Shown here: in pieces, positions 34,257 to 43,555 of the stretch
Layout: every line of letters starts with the position of its first letter
Numbering within the stretch: the stretch's first letter is position 1
Source: Streptomyces sp. H27-H1
Lineage (GTDB): Bacteria; Actinomycetota; Actinomycetes; Streptomycetales; Streptomycetaceae
Reading direction: 5' to 3'
DNA: 64,000 bases
Assembly (NCBI RefSeq): GCF_026627445.1
Contig: NZ_JAPNLJ010000023.1
Span: 1-64,000 of the forward strand
Notes under the pieces: model-generated
Database searches by the model: none
What the model was told of the DNA's origin: nothing
The model's input: the letters and a program-made list of their open reading frames with translations, nothing else
Position numbers and translations under genes: made by a program

Positions 34257-35042
34257 ATGCACCGATCAGCCTCGCGCCTCACCCGCGTCCTCGCCTGCGC
34301 AGCCGTTCCGGTGATCCTCACGGTCGCCGGCTGCTCGTCCGACTCGGGCAAGGACTCGGGCTCGGGCAGCGGCAAGAAGTCCGGGGCGTCCTCGTCCGCC
34401 CAGCCGAGCTCCAAGCCCTCCAAGGCGCCGCTGGAGAAGGCCGTCTACTCCACGCTGCCGGAGCCGTGCAAGGTGGTCGCCGCGAAGACGATCGAGGCGA
34501 TCGTCCCGAAGGCGAAGGACGCCAACGGCACCGCCGCCAAGTCGAACGACGTCACCAGCCGCGCCACCTGCACCTGGAACGGCCTGGACGAGGCCGGCCT
34601 GAAGGGCTCGCAGTACCGCTGGCTCTCGATCTCCCTGGTCCGCTTCGACTCGCTCGCCTCGGTCGGCACCGGCAGCAAGCGCGCCGAGGACGAGTACGCC
34701 AAGCAGGTCGAGAAGGCGAAGGTCATCGAGGGCGCGGAGAACGTGAAGCCCGAGGAGGCCGGCGGCATCGGCGACCAGGCCACCTCCATCACCTTCACCA
34801 CCAAGAAGGACGGCGAGTTCTTCAACACGACGGTCATCGCCCGCACGCACAACGTCGTCATCACCCTCGACTACAACGGCACGGCCTACGAGGGCGCGGA
34901 CGCTCCGGACCAGGCGAAGCTGCTCGAGAGCGCCATCGCGGCGACGAAGGAGACCGTGGCCTCGGTCGAGGCCGCCAACCAGGCGAAGCAGCCGGAGCAG
35001 TCCGGGACGCCGTCGCCGCAGCCCTCGCCTTCGAACTCCTAG
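34257..35042 (+). CDS. DUF3558-type lipoprotein, second copy
   Basis: The 261-residue lipoprotein has the lipobox VAGC (about residue 26), a Ser/Gly/Lys-rich linker, and a compact DUF3558 domain (EPCKVVAAKTIEAIVPKAK, RATCTWNGLDE, EEAGGIGDQATS). The C-terminus is Pro/Ser-rich. It is a diverged paralogue of the preceding gene without the long internal insert. AAGGA precedes the ATG at 34257. The role is unknown. Confidence 0.88.
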   Translation: MHRSASRLTRVLACAAVPVILTVAGCSSDSGKDSGSGSGKKSGASSSAQPSSKPSKAPLEKAVYSTLPEPCKVVAAKTIEAIVPKAKDANGTAAKSNDVTSRATCTWNGLDEAGLKGSQYRWLSISLVRFDSLASVGTGSKRAEDEYAKQVEKAKVIEGAENVKPEEAGGIGDQATSITFTTKKDGEFFNTTVIARTHNVVITLDYNGTAYEGADAPDQAKLLESAIAATKETVASVEAANQAKQPEQSGTPSPQPSPSNS

Positions 35043-35164
35043 GGCGTAGTGAGCCGTCGGCGGTCCGGCCTCTGGAAGCCCCGGGTCCGGACCGCCGACG
35101 TCCCCTTTCCCGTACGCGCGTACGCTGTGCCCTGCCGTAGCTCGACAAGGGGAGGGGATCGCGG

Positions 35165-36592
35165 GTGGCCGCGATGCAGCTGACTCGTACGCACCGGATA
35201 TTGATCGGTGTGGTGGTCGCCGGAGCCGTCGTCATCGCGGGGATCGGATTCGCGGGTTCGTACTCCGCCGTGCGCGCCCTGGCCTTGAAGAAGGGCTTCG
35301 GCAGCTTCTCGCTGGTCTTCCCGATCGGCATCGACATGGGTATCTGTGTCCTGCTCGCGCTGGACCTGCTGCTGACGTGGATCCGGATCCCGTTCCCGTT
35401 GCTGCGCCAGACGGCGTGGCTGCTGACGATCGCGACGATCGCGTTCAACGGGGCCGCGGCTTGGCCGGACCCGCTGGGCGTCGGCATGCACGCCGTGATC
35501 CCGATCCTCTTCGTGGTCACCGTGGAAGCCGCCCGCCACGCGGTGGGCCGGATCGCGGACATCACCGCCGACCGGCACATGGAGGGCGTCCGGCTCACGC
35601 GCTGGCTGCTCTCCCCGCTGCCCACCTTCAAGCTGTGGCGCCGGATGAAACTGTGGGAGCTGCGCTCCTACGAGCAGGCCGTCGGCATGGAGCAGGACCG
35701 GCTGATCTACCAGGCCCGCCTCCAGGCCCGCTACGGCCGCGCCTGGCGCCGCAAGGCTCCCGTCGGAGCCCTGATGCCGCTGCGCCTCGCCCGTATCGGT
35801 GTCCCCCTGTCCCAGACGGCCCCCGAGGGCCTGGCGGCGGCGGGCATCGACCCGCTCCTGCTGCCCCCGGCCCCGGAGCCGTCCGCTCCGGCCCTCCCGG
35901 CGGGTGCGGCCCACGCCCTGTCGGACACCGCGGGCGCACTCCAGGCGGCCCCGGCCCTCCCCGGCGCTGCCACCGCTGTCGGCACCGCCCCCGCTCCCGG
36001 CACCGCCCCCGCTCCCGTCGCGGCCGGCGCTCCCGTCGCGGCCGACGCCCAGCAGCCCCACCAGGCGGCAGGGGCCGAGCCCCAGTCCGCGGAGGGGCCG
36101 GGCGGCGAAGCGGCCCCGCAGGGCCACCCCGACTCCGCCCCCTTCGTGGTGGACCCGACCGCCATGCCGGCCGCGCACAACAGCGCCTGGTTCGCGGGCC
36201 CGCTCGCGCCGCAGGCCACGTACGAGGGCGGCTACAACCCGCAGTACGTCGAGGGCCTGGAGCCGACCCCGGTCATGCCCCCGACCGGCCCGGAGCAGCA
36301 GCAGGAGCTGCCGATCCCGGGCCCCCGCCAGGAGGGTGCCCTCCCGGAACCCGCGGCCGGGCACGAGGCCGAGCCGAACATCGACGACGTGAAGTTCGCG
36401 GAGGCGGCGTACGAGGTCTTCCGCGCCTACATCGACGAGTTCTCCGGCTTCCCGACTCCGGAGCAGGTGGACATACACCTCTCGGACCGGCACGGAATCG
36501 TGCACCCGCGCAGCGCGTCGATGATCCGCCGCCTGATGCCGGAGCTGAAGCAGCGCTACCAGCGCGACCTGGAGAGCGAGCACATCGCTTAG
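35165..36592 (+). CDS. DUF2637 membrane protein with long Pro/Ala-rich region
   Basis: The 475-residue protein begins with four helices in about the first 130 residues (RILIGVVVAGAVVIAGIGF, FSLVFPIGIDMGICVLLAL, TAWLLTIATIAFNGAAA, AVIPILFVVTVEAA), matching DUF2637, the domain also found in SpdB-type plasmid-spread proteins. A basic cytoplasmic segment follows, then a Pro/Ala repeat region (about 235-320, GTAPAP units), and a C-terminal helical domain (about 405-470) that resembles a small DNA-binding fold. No transfer genes are nearby. The start is GTG 35165. Confidence 0.82.
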   Translation: MAAMQLTRTHRILIGVVVAGAVVIAGIGFAGSYSAVRALALKKGFGSFSLVFPIGIDMGICVLLALDLLLTWIRIPFPLLRQTAWLLTIATIAFNGAAAWPDPLGVGMHAVIPILFVVTVEAARHAVGRIADITADRHMEGVRLTRWLLSPLPTFKLWRRMKLWELRSYEQAVGMEQDRLIYQARLQARYGRAWRRKAPVGALMPLRLARIGVPLSQTAPEGLAAAGIDPLLLPPAPEPSAPALPAGAAHALSDTAGALQAAPALPGAATAVGTAPAPGTAPAPVAAGAPVAADAQQPHQAAGAEPQSAEGPGGEAAPQGHPDSAPFVVDPTAMPAAHNSAWFAGPLAPQATYEGGYNPQYVEGLEPTPVMPPTGPEQQQELPIPGPRQEGALPEPAAGHEAEPNIDDVKFAEAAYEVFRAYIDEFSGFPTPEQVDIHLSDRHGIVHPRSASMIRRLMPELKQRYQRDLESEHIA

Positions 36593-36620
36593 CCCGTACG
36601 CGTACGCGTACGGCGAGAAA

Positions 36621-36657
36621 CGAAAGGGCCCGCACCCCCAGGGGTACGGGCCCTTCG
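36621..36657. terminator. Terminator between DUF2637 gene and lysS
   Basis: A stem of about 11 bases (CGAAAGGGCCCG with CGGGCCCTTCG) with an inner CCC/GGG pair lies between the convergent DUF2637 and lysS genes. Alternating CGTACG repeats precede it at about 36596-36613. Confidence 0.75.
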
Positions 36658-36679
36658 CACGCCCTCGAGGGGCGGAACC

Positions 36680-38440
36680 TCAGACGGCCAGCAGCTTGCG
36701 CACCCGCTCGGCCCCTACCGCGAGCAGCAGCGTGGGCAGGCGCGGCCCGGTCTCCCGGGTGACGAGCAGCCGGTACAGCAGCGCGAAGAACGTCCGCTGC
36801 GCGACCTTGAGCTCCGGCGTCGGCTTGGCGTCCGGCTCCAGTCCGGCCATCACCTTCGGCACGCCGTAGACGAGGGTGGTGAGCCCGTCGAGCGACCAGT
36901 GCGAGTCGAGTCCGTCAACGAGCCGGCGCAGTGACTCGCGGCCCTCGTCGTCCAGGGACGACAGGAGCTCTACGTCGGGCTCCTCGCGCACCAGCGTCCG
37001 CTGGTCGGCGGGAACCTGGGTGGTGATCCAGTTCTCGGCGCGGTCCAGGCGCGGTCGTACCTCGTCCAGCGAGGTCAGCGGCCGGTCGGGTTCCAGGTCG
37101 CTCAGGATGCGCAGGGTCTGCTCGTCGTGTCCGGCGGTGACGTCCACCACCGAGGCGAGCGTCCGGTACGCCATCGGCCGCGGGGTGCGCGGCAGTTCGT
37201 GCGAGGCGACGCGTACGGCACGCGCGTGGGCGGCGGCGTCGGCGGGCAGCACGGAACCGTCGGCGACCTTCGCCTCCAGCTTGTCCCACTCGTCGTAGAG
37301 CCGCTGGATCTCCTGGTCGAAGGCGATCTTGAAGGACTGGTTGGGGCGGCGGCGGGCGTAGAGCCAGCGCAGCAGCTGCGGCTCCATGATCTTCAGCGCG
37401 TCGGCCGGGGTGGGCACCCCGCCCTTGCTGGAGGACATCTTGGCCATGCCGCTGATGCCGACGAACGCGTACATCGGTCCGATCGGCTGCTCGCCGCCGA
37501 AGAGGCCCACGATCTGGCCGCCGACCTGGAAGGACGAGCCGGGCGAGGAGTGGTCGACGCCGGACGGCTCGAAGATCACGCCCTCGTAGGCCCAGCGCAT
37601 CGGCCAGTCGACCTTCCAGACCAGCTTGCCGCGGTTGAACTCGCTGAGCTTGACCGTCTCGGTGAACTCGTCCTTGGTGCAGACGTAGGTCAGCTCGGTC
37701 GTCACGTCGTCGTAGGACGTGACCTTGGTGAAGTCCTTGCCGCACTGGCCGCAGTACGGCTTGTACGGGAAGTACCCGCCCTCGCCGACGCTGCCGTCGT
37801 CCTCGGCGGCGGCGCCCGAACCCTCGGCGGCCTCCAGCTCGGCGTCGTCGACCTGCTTCTGCTGCGGCTTCTTGCCGCCCGGCTTCTGCTTGGTGCGGTA
37901 CTGGTCGAGGATGGCGTCGATGTCGGCGCGGTGCTTCATCGCGAACAGCACCTGCTCGCGGTAGACGCCGCTGGTGTACTGCTCGGTCTGGCTGATGGGG
38001 TCGTAGTCGACGCCCATCTCGGCCATGGCCTCGACGAAGACGGCCTTGAAGTGCTCGGCCCAGTTCGGGTACGCCGATCCGGCCGGGGCGGGCACGGCGG
38101 TCAGCGGGCGCCCGATGTGCTGGGCCCACGACTCGTCGATGCCGGGGACGCCGGCCGGCACCTTGCGGTAGCGGTCGTAGTCGTCCCACGAGATCAGGTG
38201 CCGGACCTCGAAGCCCCGGCGGCGGATCTCGTCCGCGACCAGGTGCGGGGTCATGACCTCGCGGAGGTTGCCCAGGTGGATCGGGCCGGAGGGGGAGAGT
38301 CCGGATGCGACGACGATGACCGGAGCGGTAGCGAGTGGTGTTTTCGCGCCCGGGGCTCGGCGCTCCGCCTCGGCGATGACCTCGTCCGCGAAACGGGAGA
38401 CCCAGTCGGTCTCGGTGCTGCTCTCGGCGCTCTGAGCCAC
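36680..38440 (-). CDS. lysS: Lysyl-tRNA synthetase, class I
   Basis: The 586-residue enzyme charges tRNA-Lys. It is the class I type, with the HIGH-like motif SGPIHLGN near residue 55 and KMSSSKG in the middle, plus a zinc-type YCGQCG pair. A Lys/Gln- and Glu-rich insertion lies around residues 190-225 (KPGGKKPQQKQVDD). The GTG at 38440 (VAQSAESSTETDW) follows AGAAGGA. It is divergent from argS across about 180 bases. Many Streptomyces also have a class II lysS; this copy may be secondary or specialised. Confidence 0.94.
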   Translation of the reverse strand: MAQSAESSTETDWVSRFADEVIAEAERRAPGAKTPLATAPVIVVASGLSPSGPIHLGNLREVMTPHLVADEIRRRGFEVRHLISWDDYDRYRKVPAGVPGIDESWAQHIGRPLTAVPAPAGSAYPNWAEHFKAVFVEAMAEMGVDYDPISQTEQYTSGVYREQVLFAMKHRADIDAILDQYRTKQKPGGKKPQQKQVDDAELEAAEGSGAAAEDDGSVGEGGYFPYKPYCGQCGKDFTKVTSYDDVTTELTYVCTKDEFTETVKLSEFNRGKLVWKVDWPMRWAYEGVIFEPSGVDHSSPGSSFQVGGQIVGLFGGEQPIGPMYAFVGISGMAKMSSSKGGVPTPADALKIMEPQLLRWLYARRRPNQSFKIAFDQEIQRLYDEWDKLEAKVADGSVLPADAAAHARAVRVASHELPRTPRPMAYRTLASVVDVTAGHDEQTLRILSDLEPDRPLTSLDEVRPRLDRAENWITTQVPADQRTLVREEPDVELLSSLDDEGRESLRRLVDGLDSHWSLDGLTTLVYGVPKVMAGLEPDAKPTPELKVAQRTFFALLYRLLVTRETGPRLPTLLLAVGAERVRKLLAV

Positions 38441-38620
38441 GACACGTCCTTCTATCTCGAATGCTGGCTTCAGCCATTCTCCCAGACGGAAGAGGGCGCT
38501 CCGGGGTTGCGCCCGGCGCGGGGATATCCCGGAATGCGGACAGCCCTCCCGTGGGATACTCGGTGTTTGTCGGAACACCCAAGTGCAAGCTCAGGCACGA
38601 CCTCACAGGAACGGCAGCTC

Positions 38621-40414
38621 ATGGCCTCGGTCCCTTCCCTCGCTTCCTCCGTCAACCAGCGCGTCGCCGACGCACTCGCCTCCGCCCTGCCGGATGCCGG
38701 TGCGAGCGACCCGCTGCTGCGACGAAGCGACCGGGCCGACTTCCAGGCCAACGGCATCCTGGCGCTCGCGAAGAAGGCCAAGGCCAACCCGCGCGAGCTG
38801 GCGACGACCGTGGTCGAGGGCATCGACACCGGTGACCTGATCAAGGAGATCGAGGTCTCCGGACCCGGCTTCCTCAACATCACCATCACCGACCGGGCGA
38901 TCATCGAGACCCTGGCCGGGCGCGCCGCCGACGACCGCCTCGGCGTGCCGCTCGCGGCGCAGCCGGGTACGACGGTGATCGACTACGCGCAGCCGAACGT
39001 GGCCAAGGAGATGCACGTCGGCCACCTGCGGTCCGCCGTGATCGGCGCCGCGATGGTGGAGATCCTGGAGTTCACGGGCGAGAAGGTGGTCCGTCGCCAC
39101 CACATCGGCGACTGGGGCACCCAGTTCGGCATGCTCATCCAGTACCTGCTGGAGCACCCGCACGAGCTGGACCACACGTCCGGTGAGGGCGCGGACGGCG
39201 CGGAGGTCTCCGGCGAGGAGGCCATGTCCAACCTGAACCGGCTGTACAAGGCCTCGCGCGGGCTCTTCGACTCCGACGAGGAATTCAAGACGCGTGCCCG
39301 CGCCCGGGTGGTGGAGCTGCAGGCCGGCGAGCCCGAGACGCTGGCGCTGTGGCAGCGGTTCGTGGACGAGTCGAAGATCTACTTCTACTCCGTCTTCAAC
39401 AAGCTGGACATGGACATCCAGGACCCCGACGTCGTCGGCGAGTCCGGCTACAACGACATGCTCGTGGAGACCTGCAAGCTGCTGGAGGAGTCGGGCGTCG
39501 CCGTCCGTTCCAACGGCGCGCTCTGCGTCTTCTTCGACGACGTCAAGGGCCCGGACGGCAACCCGACCCCGCTGATCGTCCAGAAGTCCGACGGCGGCTT
39601 CGGCTACGCCGCGACCGACCTCTCGGCGATCCGCGACCGCGTGGGCGAGCTGGGCGCCACGACCCTTCTCTACGTGGTGGACGCGAGGCAGTCCCTGCAC
39701 TTCAAGATGGTCTTCGAGACGGCCCGCCGCGCCGGCTGGCTGAACGAGGACACGAAGGCCGTCCAGCTGGCCTTCGGTACCGTGCTGGGCAAGGACGGCA
39801 AGCCGTTCAAGACCCGTGAGGGCGAGACGGTCCGGCTGGTGGACCTGCTGGACGAGGCGGTGGACCGGGCGACGGCCGTGGTGCGCGAGAAGGCGGAGAA
39901 GATCGGTCTGACCGAGGCGGAGATCGTCGAGAACGGCAAGTACGTCGGCATCGGCGCCGTGAAGTACGCGGACCTGTCGACCTCGGCCGCGCGCGACTAC
40001 AAGTTCGACCTGGACCAGATGGTCTCGCTGACCGGTGACACGTCCGTGTACCTCCAGTACGCGTACGCCCGCATCGGCTCGATCCTGCGCAAGGCGGCCG
40101 AGACGGGTGACCGCAAGCCGGCCGCACACCCGGAGCTGGAGCTTGCCCCGGCCGAGCGCGCGCTGGGCCTGCACCTGGACCAGTTCGGCGAGCTGCTCGC
40201 CGAAGCGGCCGCGGACCACGCCCCGCACAAGGTCGCCGCGTACCTCTACCAACTGTCCTCGCTGTTCGCGACGTTCTACGAGCAGTGCCCGGTCGTGAAG
40301 CCCGAGCCCGAGCTCGTCGTCGGCGAGAACCGCCTGTTCCTGTGCGACCTGACGGCCCGCACCCTCACCAAGGGCATGTCCCTCCTCGGCATCCGCACCC
40401 CCGAGAAGCTCTGA
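38621..40414 (+). CDS. argS: Arginyl-tRNA synthetase
   Basis: The 597-residue class I synthetase charges tRNA-Arg. The N-terminal Arg-tRNA recognition domain (about 1-110) is followed by the HIGH-type motif EMHVGHLRS, conserved HIGDWGTQFG, and the degenerate KMSKS equivalent GKPFKTREG. The C-terminal anticodon-binding domain starts about residue 460 with SVYLQYAYARI. A strong terminator follows. It is divergent from lysS; such a pair is seen in several Streptomyces genomes. Confidence 0.95.
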   Translation: MASVPSLASSVNQRVADALASALPDAGASDPLLRRSDRADFQANGILALAKKAKANPRELATTVVEGIDTGDLIKEIEVSGPGFLNITITDRAIIETLAGRAADDRLGVPLAAQPGTTVIDYAQPNVAKEMHVGHLRSAVIGAAMVEILEFTGEKVVRRHHIGDWGTQFGMLIQYLLEHPHELDHTSGEGADGAEVSGEEAMSNLNRLYKASRGLFDSDEEFKTRARARVVELQAGEPETLALWQRFVDESKIYFYSVFNKLDMDIQDPDVVGESGYNDMLVETCKLLEESGVAVRSNGALCVFFDDVKGPDGNPTPLIVQKSDGGFGYAATDLSAIRDRVGELGATTLLYVVDARQSLHFKMVFETARRAGWLNEDTKAVQLAFGTVLGKDGKPFKTREGETVRLVDLLDEAVDRATAVVREKAEKIGLTEAEIVENGKYVGIGAVKYADLSTSAARDYKFDLDQMVSLTGDTSVYLQYAYARIGSILRKAAETGDRKPAAHPELELAPAERALGLHLDQFGELLAEAAADHAPHKVAAYLYQLSSLFATFYEQCPVVKPEPELVVGENRLFLCDLTARTLTKGMSLLGIRTPEKL

Positions 40415-40422
40415 CGCACACG

Positions 40423-40469
40423 GAAGGGGCCGTGGGGAGCCCGCCCGGCGCGCTCCCCACGGCCCCTTC
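40423..40469 (+). terminator. Strong terminator after argS
   Basis: An 18-base perfect stem (40423-40440 with 40452-40469) with an 11-base loop begins nine bases after the argS stop codon. It also lies at the end of the convergent nuclease-like gene. Confidence 0.9.
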
Positions 40470-40484
40470 GCCGTGCCGCGTCCG

Positions 40485-42212
40485 CTAGCCGATCGCGCGG
40501 ATCGTGTTCCAGCCGCTCGACCCGACCGTGGTGCGGGTCCCGTCCACCGGGTCGCCCGCGCCGTTGGTCTCGCCCGCGTAGAACATCAGCGTGCCGGTGC
40601 CCTCGTTCGTGGTCGCCCACAGGTCGGCGACCCCGTTGCCGTCCGCGTCGCCCGCGCCCGCCAGCAGCGGCCGGTTGCCGGTCCCGTAGCCGTGCCCGTA
40701 CTCGGTGCGCTCGCCGAAGGTGCCGTCGCCGTGGCCCCGGTAGAGCCACAGCTTCTCGTCGTTCGCGTCGCGCGCGAACAGGTCGACTCGGCCGTCGTGG
40801 TCGGTGTCGCCCGCCGCGCTCAGGCTCATCGGGGACCAGCCCCGCAGGCCGATCTGCACGCCGGGCTTCACGCCGGGGTTGGCGGCCGGGTCGCCCGCGT
40901 ACAGCCACAGGGTGTCGCCGATGGTGGCGATCACGTCCGGGTAGCCGTCGCCGGTGGCGTCGCCTACGCCGGCCACTTGGGAGTCGGCCGGGAAGCCGGT
41001 GCCGATCCGCACCGGGGAGGCCAGGGTGCCGTCGCCGCGGTTCGGGTAGACGCGCAGTTCGCCGCCGACGCGTGCGAGAAGGTCCTCGGTGCCGTTGCCG
41101 GTCCAGTCGCCCCGGTGGGAGACCGAGGCGCCGGCCCAGCCGCCGCTGCCGATGACGGTGGGGCCGCCGGTGACGGAGCCGTTGCCGAGGCCGGCGTAGA
41201 GGCGGAGCCTGCCCGCGTCGTCGACGGCGACCAGGTCGGACTTGCCGTCACCGCTCAGGTCACCGGTCGTCGGCGCGCCGCGGAGCACGGCCGTGACGGG
41301 GGCGTGGTCGGAGACCCCGCTCGGAGGGCCACTGGTCGGCGTGTTCGGGGTGGTGTCCATCCGCGCCGAGTCGATGGCGCAGGAGGCGAAGCGGCTCGCG
41401 CCGACCGCCTTCGTGGTGAAGAGGTGGTCGAGCTTGTGCCAGGTGTGCACGCCCGCGGCCGTGTCCCAGCCGTGGTAGGTGTACCCGTCGATGCAGCTGT
41501 CGTACGCGCTCGTCAGGGGCGCCATCTCGGCCGCACCGGCGTTGCGGTTGAAGTCCCCGCCCAGGACGGAGCCGCCGGGGGCGTGCGCGTCGACGAACGT
41601 CTTGACGTTCTTGATCTGTTCGGCGGCGCGGCTCGCGTCACCGGGGATGATGTGCGTGGTGCAGGGTGTGGTGCTCCAGCCCTCCACCACCACGCACAGC
41701 GCCGCGAGGGTCTGATCGTCGGCCGGTGAGTCGGGCAGCGTGTTCTCTGCCCAGGAGGCGGTGACGGTGCCCTTGACGGCCAGCAGGATGCCGAGCTCGC
41801 CGGCCAGTCCCGCCCGGCAGTCGGTACGGCCGTCGGGGCGCGCGCCCTTGGCGTGCCGGATGGACCATTCACTGCCGAGCCGCTCCTGCAGCAGGGCCAT
41901 GTGGCTGCCGGGTGCGCCGCCGCAGACCTCCTGCAGCATCACCACGTTGGCGCGCCGCTCGTCCACGGCCTTCTTGACCTCGTCGATCTTCGCGACGGGC
42001 TCGTCGCGGTACGGGCAGTAGCCCACGCCCCCGCGGCTGCCGCCGGCCTCTCCGCAGATGTTCCAGGACACCACCCGGATCTCGCTCTGCGCCGGTATCG
42101 CGGCCTGGGCGGCCCGGGCGGAGGGTGCCGCGACCAGAACGGTGCCGAGGGTGGCGCCGAGGGCCGCGACGGCCGCCGCCACGGACACGAGCATCCGTAC
42201 GGATCTCTTCAA
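40485..42212 (-). CDS. Secreted endonuclease/exonuclease/phosphatase with FG-GAP repeats
   Basis: The 575-residue protein has a signal peptide (MLVSVAAAVAALGATLGTVL, with cleavage after ARA). An EEP catalytic domain follows (about 45-310) with RVVSWNICGE, MLQEVCGG, GGDFNRNAG and SDHAPV. Five VCBS/FG-GAP repeats (about 315-570) follow, each with a calcium-type D-x-[DN]-x-[DN]-G loop (GDLSGDGKSD, GDATGDGYPD). It is probably a secreted nuclease or phospholipid-type hydrolase with a beta-propeller. The TTG start at 42212 follows AGAAGG; ATGs further in or out are possible. Confidence 0.85.
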   Translation of the reverse strand: MKRSVRMLVSVAAAVAALGATLGTVLVAAPSARAAQAAIPAQSEIRVVSWNICGEAGGSRGGVGYCPYRDEPVAKIDEVKKAVDERRANVVMLQEVCGGAPGSHMALLQERLGSEWSIRHAKGARPDGRTDCRAGLAGELGILLAVKGTVTASWAENTLPDSPADDQTLAALCVVVEGWSTTPCTTHIIPGDASRAAEQIKNVKTFVDAHAPGGSVLGGDFNRNAGAAEMAPLTSAYDSCIDGYTYHGWDTAAGVHTWHKLDHLFTTKAVGASRFASCAIDSARMDTTPNTPTSGPPSGVSDHAPVTAVLRGAPTTGDLSGDGKSDLVAVDDAGRLRLYAGLGNGSVTGGPTVIGSGGWAGASVSHRGDWTGNGTEDLLARVGGELRVYPNRGDGTLASPVRIGTGFPADSQVAGVGDATGDGYPDVIATIGDTLWLYAGDPAANPGVKPGVQIGLRGWSPMSLSAAGDTDHDGRVDLFARDANDEKLWLYRGHGDGTFGERTEYGHGYGTGNRPLLAGAGDADGNGVADLWATTNEGTGTLMFYAGETNGAGDPVDGTRTTVGSSGWNTIRAIG

Positions 42213-42419
42213 TTCCCCAGCCTTCTTTCGGTGTGACGACCGGCGGAGCTCCCCACCGGGCGCCCTCATGATCACCGTTCGCCGTCCCCCGGCCGGACGC
42301 GGGGCCGGGGCCGGGGCGTGGGGCGGGGGCGCCTCGTCACCCGTACGGCCCGGTTCAGCCCTGTATGCCCGGGTAGGGGACGGCCCGTCCTTCCCCTACG
42401 CCCGCCCCCGGAGCGCCCC

Positions 42420-43226
42420 GTGCCCGATATGAACGGCCCCTACAAGCCCGGCACCCCGTGCTGGATCGACCTGATGGTCCCCGACCAGCAGGCCGCCCTC
42501 GACTTCTACACCGAACTCTTCGGCTGGCAGGGCGAGATCGGCCCGCCCGAGACCGGCGGATACTCCGTCTGCACCCTCAAGGGCAAGCCGGTCGCCGGGA
42601 TCATGAAGGCGATGAACCCGGACGGCACGGTCCCCGACCCGATGCCGCCGACCGTGTGGACCACGTACCTGGCCACGGACGCCATCGACGCCACCCTCAA
42701 GTCCGCCACCGACGCGCACGGCACCGCCCTCGTCGGCCCGATGGACGTCATGGACCTCGGCCGGATGGCCGTCCTCGCCGACCCGACCGGCGCCGCCTTC
42801 GGCCTCTGGCAGGCCGGTACCTTCGACGGCGCGGGCATCGTCAACGAGCACGGCGCCCTCATCTGGAACGAGCTGAGCACGGGCGACGTCCCCGCCGCGG
42901 TCGAGTTCTACACCTCGGTCCTGCCGGTCACCACGGCCGTCTCCGAGATGCCGGACGCGGGCGGCTACACGGAGTTCAAGGTCAACGGCCGCGCGGTGGC
43001 CGGGATGATGGACATGAAGAACCTCCCCGCGGGCACCCCGCCGAACTGGCTCCCCTACTTCCACGCCGACAGCGTGGACGAGGTGGAGGCCGCCGCGGTC
43101 CGCGCGGGCGCCTCGGTCCTGATGCCGTCCTTCGACATGGTGGCCGGCCGCATGGCCGTCCTCGCCGACCCCCAGGGCGCCCCCTTCGCCATCATCACGG
43201 CCGGCTCCCCGGAGCAGCCCGCCTGA
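42420..43226 (+). CDS. VOC-family protein, two-domain glyoxalase/bleomycin-resistance fold
   Basis: The 268-residue cytosolic protein has two tandem VOC domains (about 10-125 and 140-260). Each has the FYTELFGW/FYTSVLP start and the RMAVLADP(T/Q)GA close, with GLWQAG and FAIITAG ends. Proteins of this arrangement bind small molecules or catalyse glyoxalase-like reactions; some give drug resistance by sequestration. The GTG at 42420 has GGAG at good spacing, while the ATG at 42429 is too far from it. A hairpin terminator follows. The substrate is unknown. Confidence 0.88.
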   Translation: MPDMNGPYKPGTPCWIDLMVPDQQAALDFYTELFGWQGEIGPPETGGYSVCTLKGKPVAGIMKAMNPDGTVPDPMPPTVWTTYLATDAIDATLKSATDAHGTALVGPMDVMDLGRMAVLADPTGAAFGLWQAGTFDGAGIVNEHGALIWNELSTGDVPAAVEFYTSVLPVTTAVSEMPDAGGYTEFKVNGRAVAGMMDMKNLPAGTPPNWLPYFHADSVDEVEAAAVRAGASVLMPSFDMVAGRMAVLADPQGAPFAIITAGSPEQPA

Positions 43227-43252
43227 CGGGTGGTGACCTGCCGCCGTGTGAC

Positions 43253-43286
43253 GGGGCCCACAGGGAACGTTTCGCCTGTGGGCCCC
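43253..43286 (+). terminator. Terminator after VOC gene
   Basis: GGGGCCCACAGG and CCTGTGGGCCCC form a perfect 12-base stem with a 10-base loop, 27 bases after the VOC stop codon. Confidence 0.85.
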
Positions 43287-43336
43287 CTCCTCCGCACTCC
43301 GGGGCCGCGGTCGCCGCGCCGCTCGCCGCCGACGGA

Positions 43337-43555
43337 ATGGTCCACCTCTACTGGGCCACCGGCGCGACCTGGCCCGCCCCCGACGAGCAGGCGCTGTCCC
43401 TGGCCGTACGCGGCACCGCGGTGTCCTTCGGCCCGCCCGTCGTCCTGCCGCTCGCCGCGCTCACCCTCACCGGCGCCGCCACCGTCCTCGCCCACTCCCG
43501 CCGCCCGGGCTCCCCCGCCGTCCGCCGGGCCGCCCGGCTGGCGCGCGGCCGGTGA
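43337..43555 (+). CDS. Short membrane protein, probable DUF3995 remnant
   Basis: The 72-residue frame begins MVHLYWATGATWPAPDEQAL and contains one clear helix (VVLPLAALTLTGAATVLA) and a basic tail. DUF3995 proteins start with a helix ending in a similar VHLYW segment, but they are usually about twice as long with four helices. No start with a good ribosome site exists upstream after the terminator. It is likely a truncated family member, coupled to the following sigma factor by a GTGA overlap. The resemblance is modest. Confidence 0.5.
   Translation: MVHLYWATGATWPAPDEQALSLAVRGTAVSFGPPVVLPLAALTLTGAATVLAHSRRPGSPAVRRAARLARGR

Noticed and set aside
35165..36592. Evidence of an integrated conjugative plasmid from the DUF2637 (SpdB-like) protein
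   Set aside because: No tra, kor, integrase or attachment site is near; the gene is flanked by ordinary chromosomal genes.
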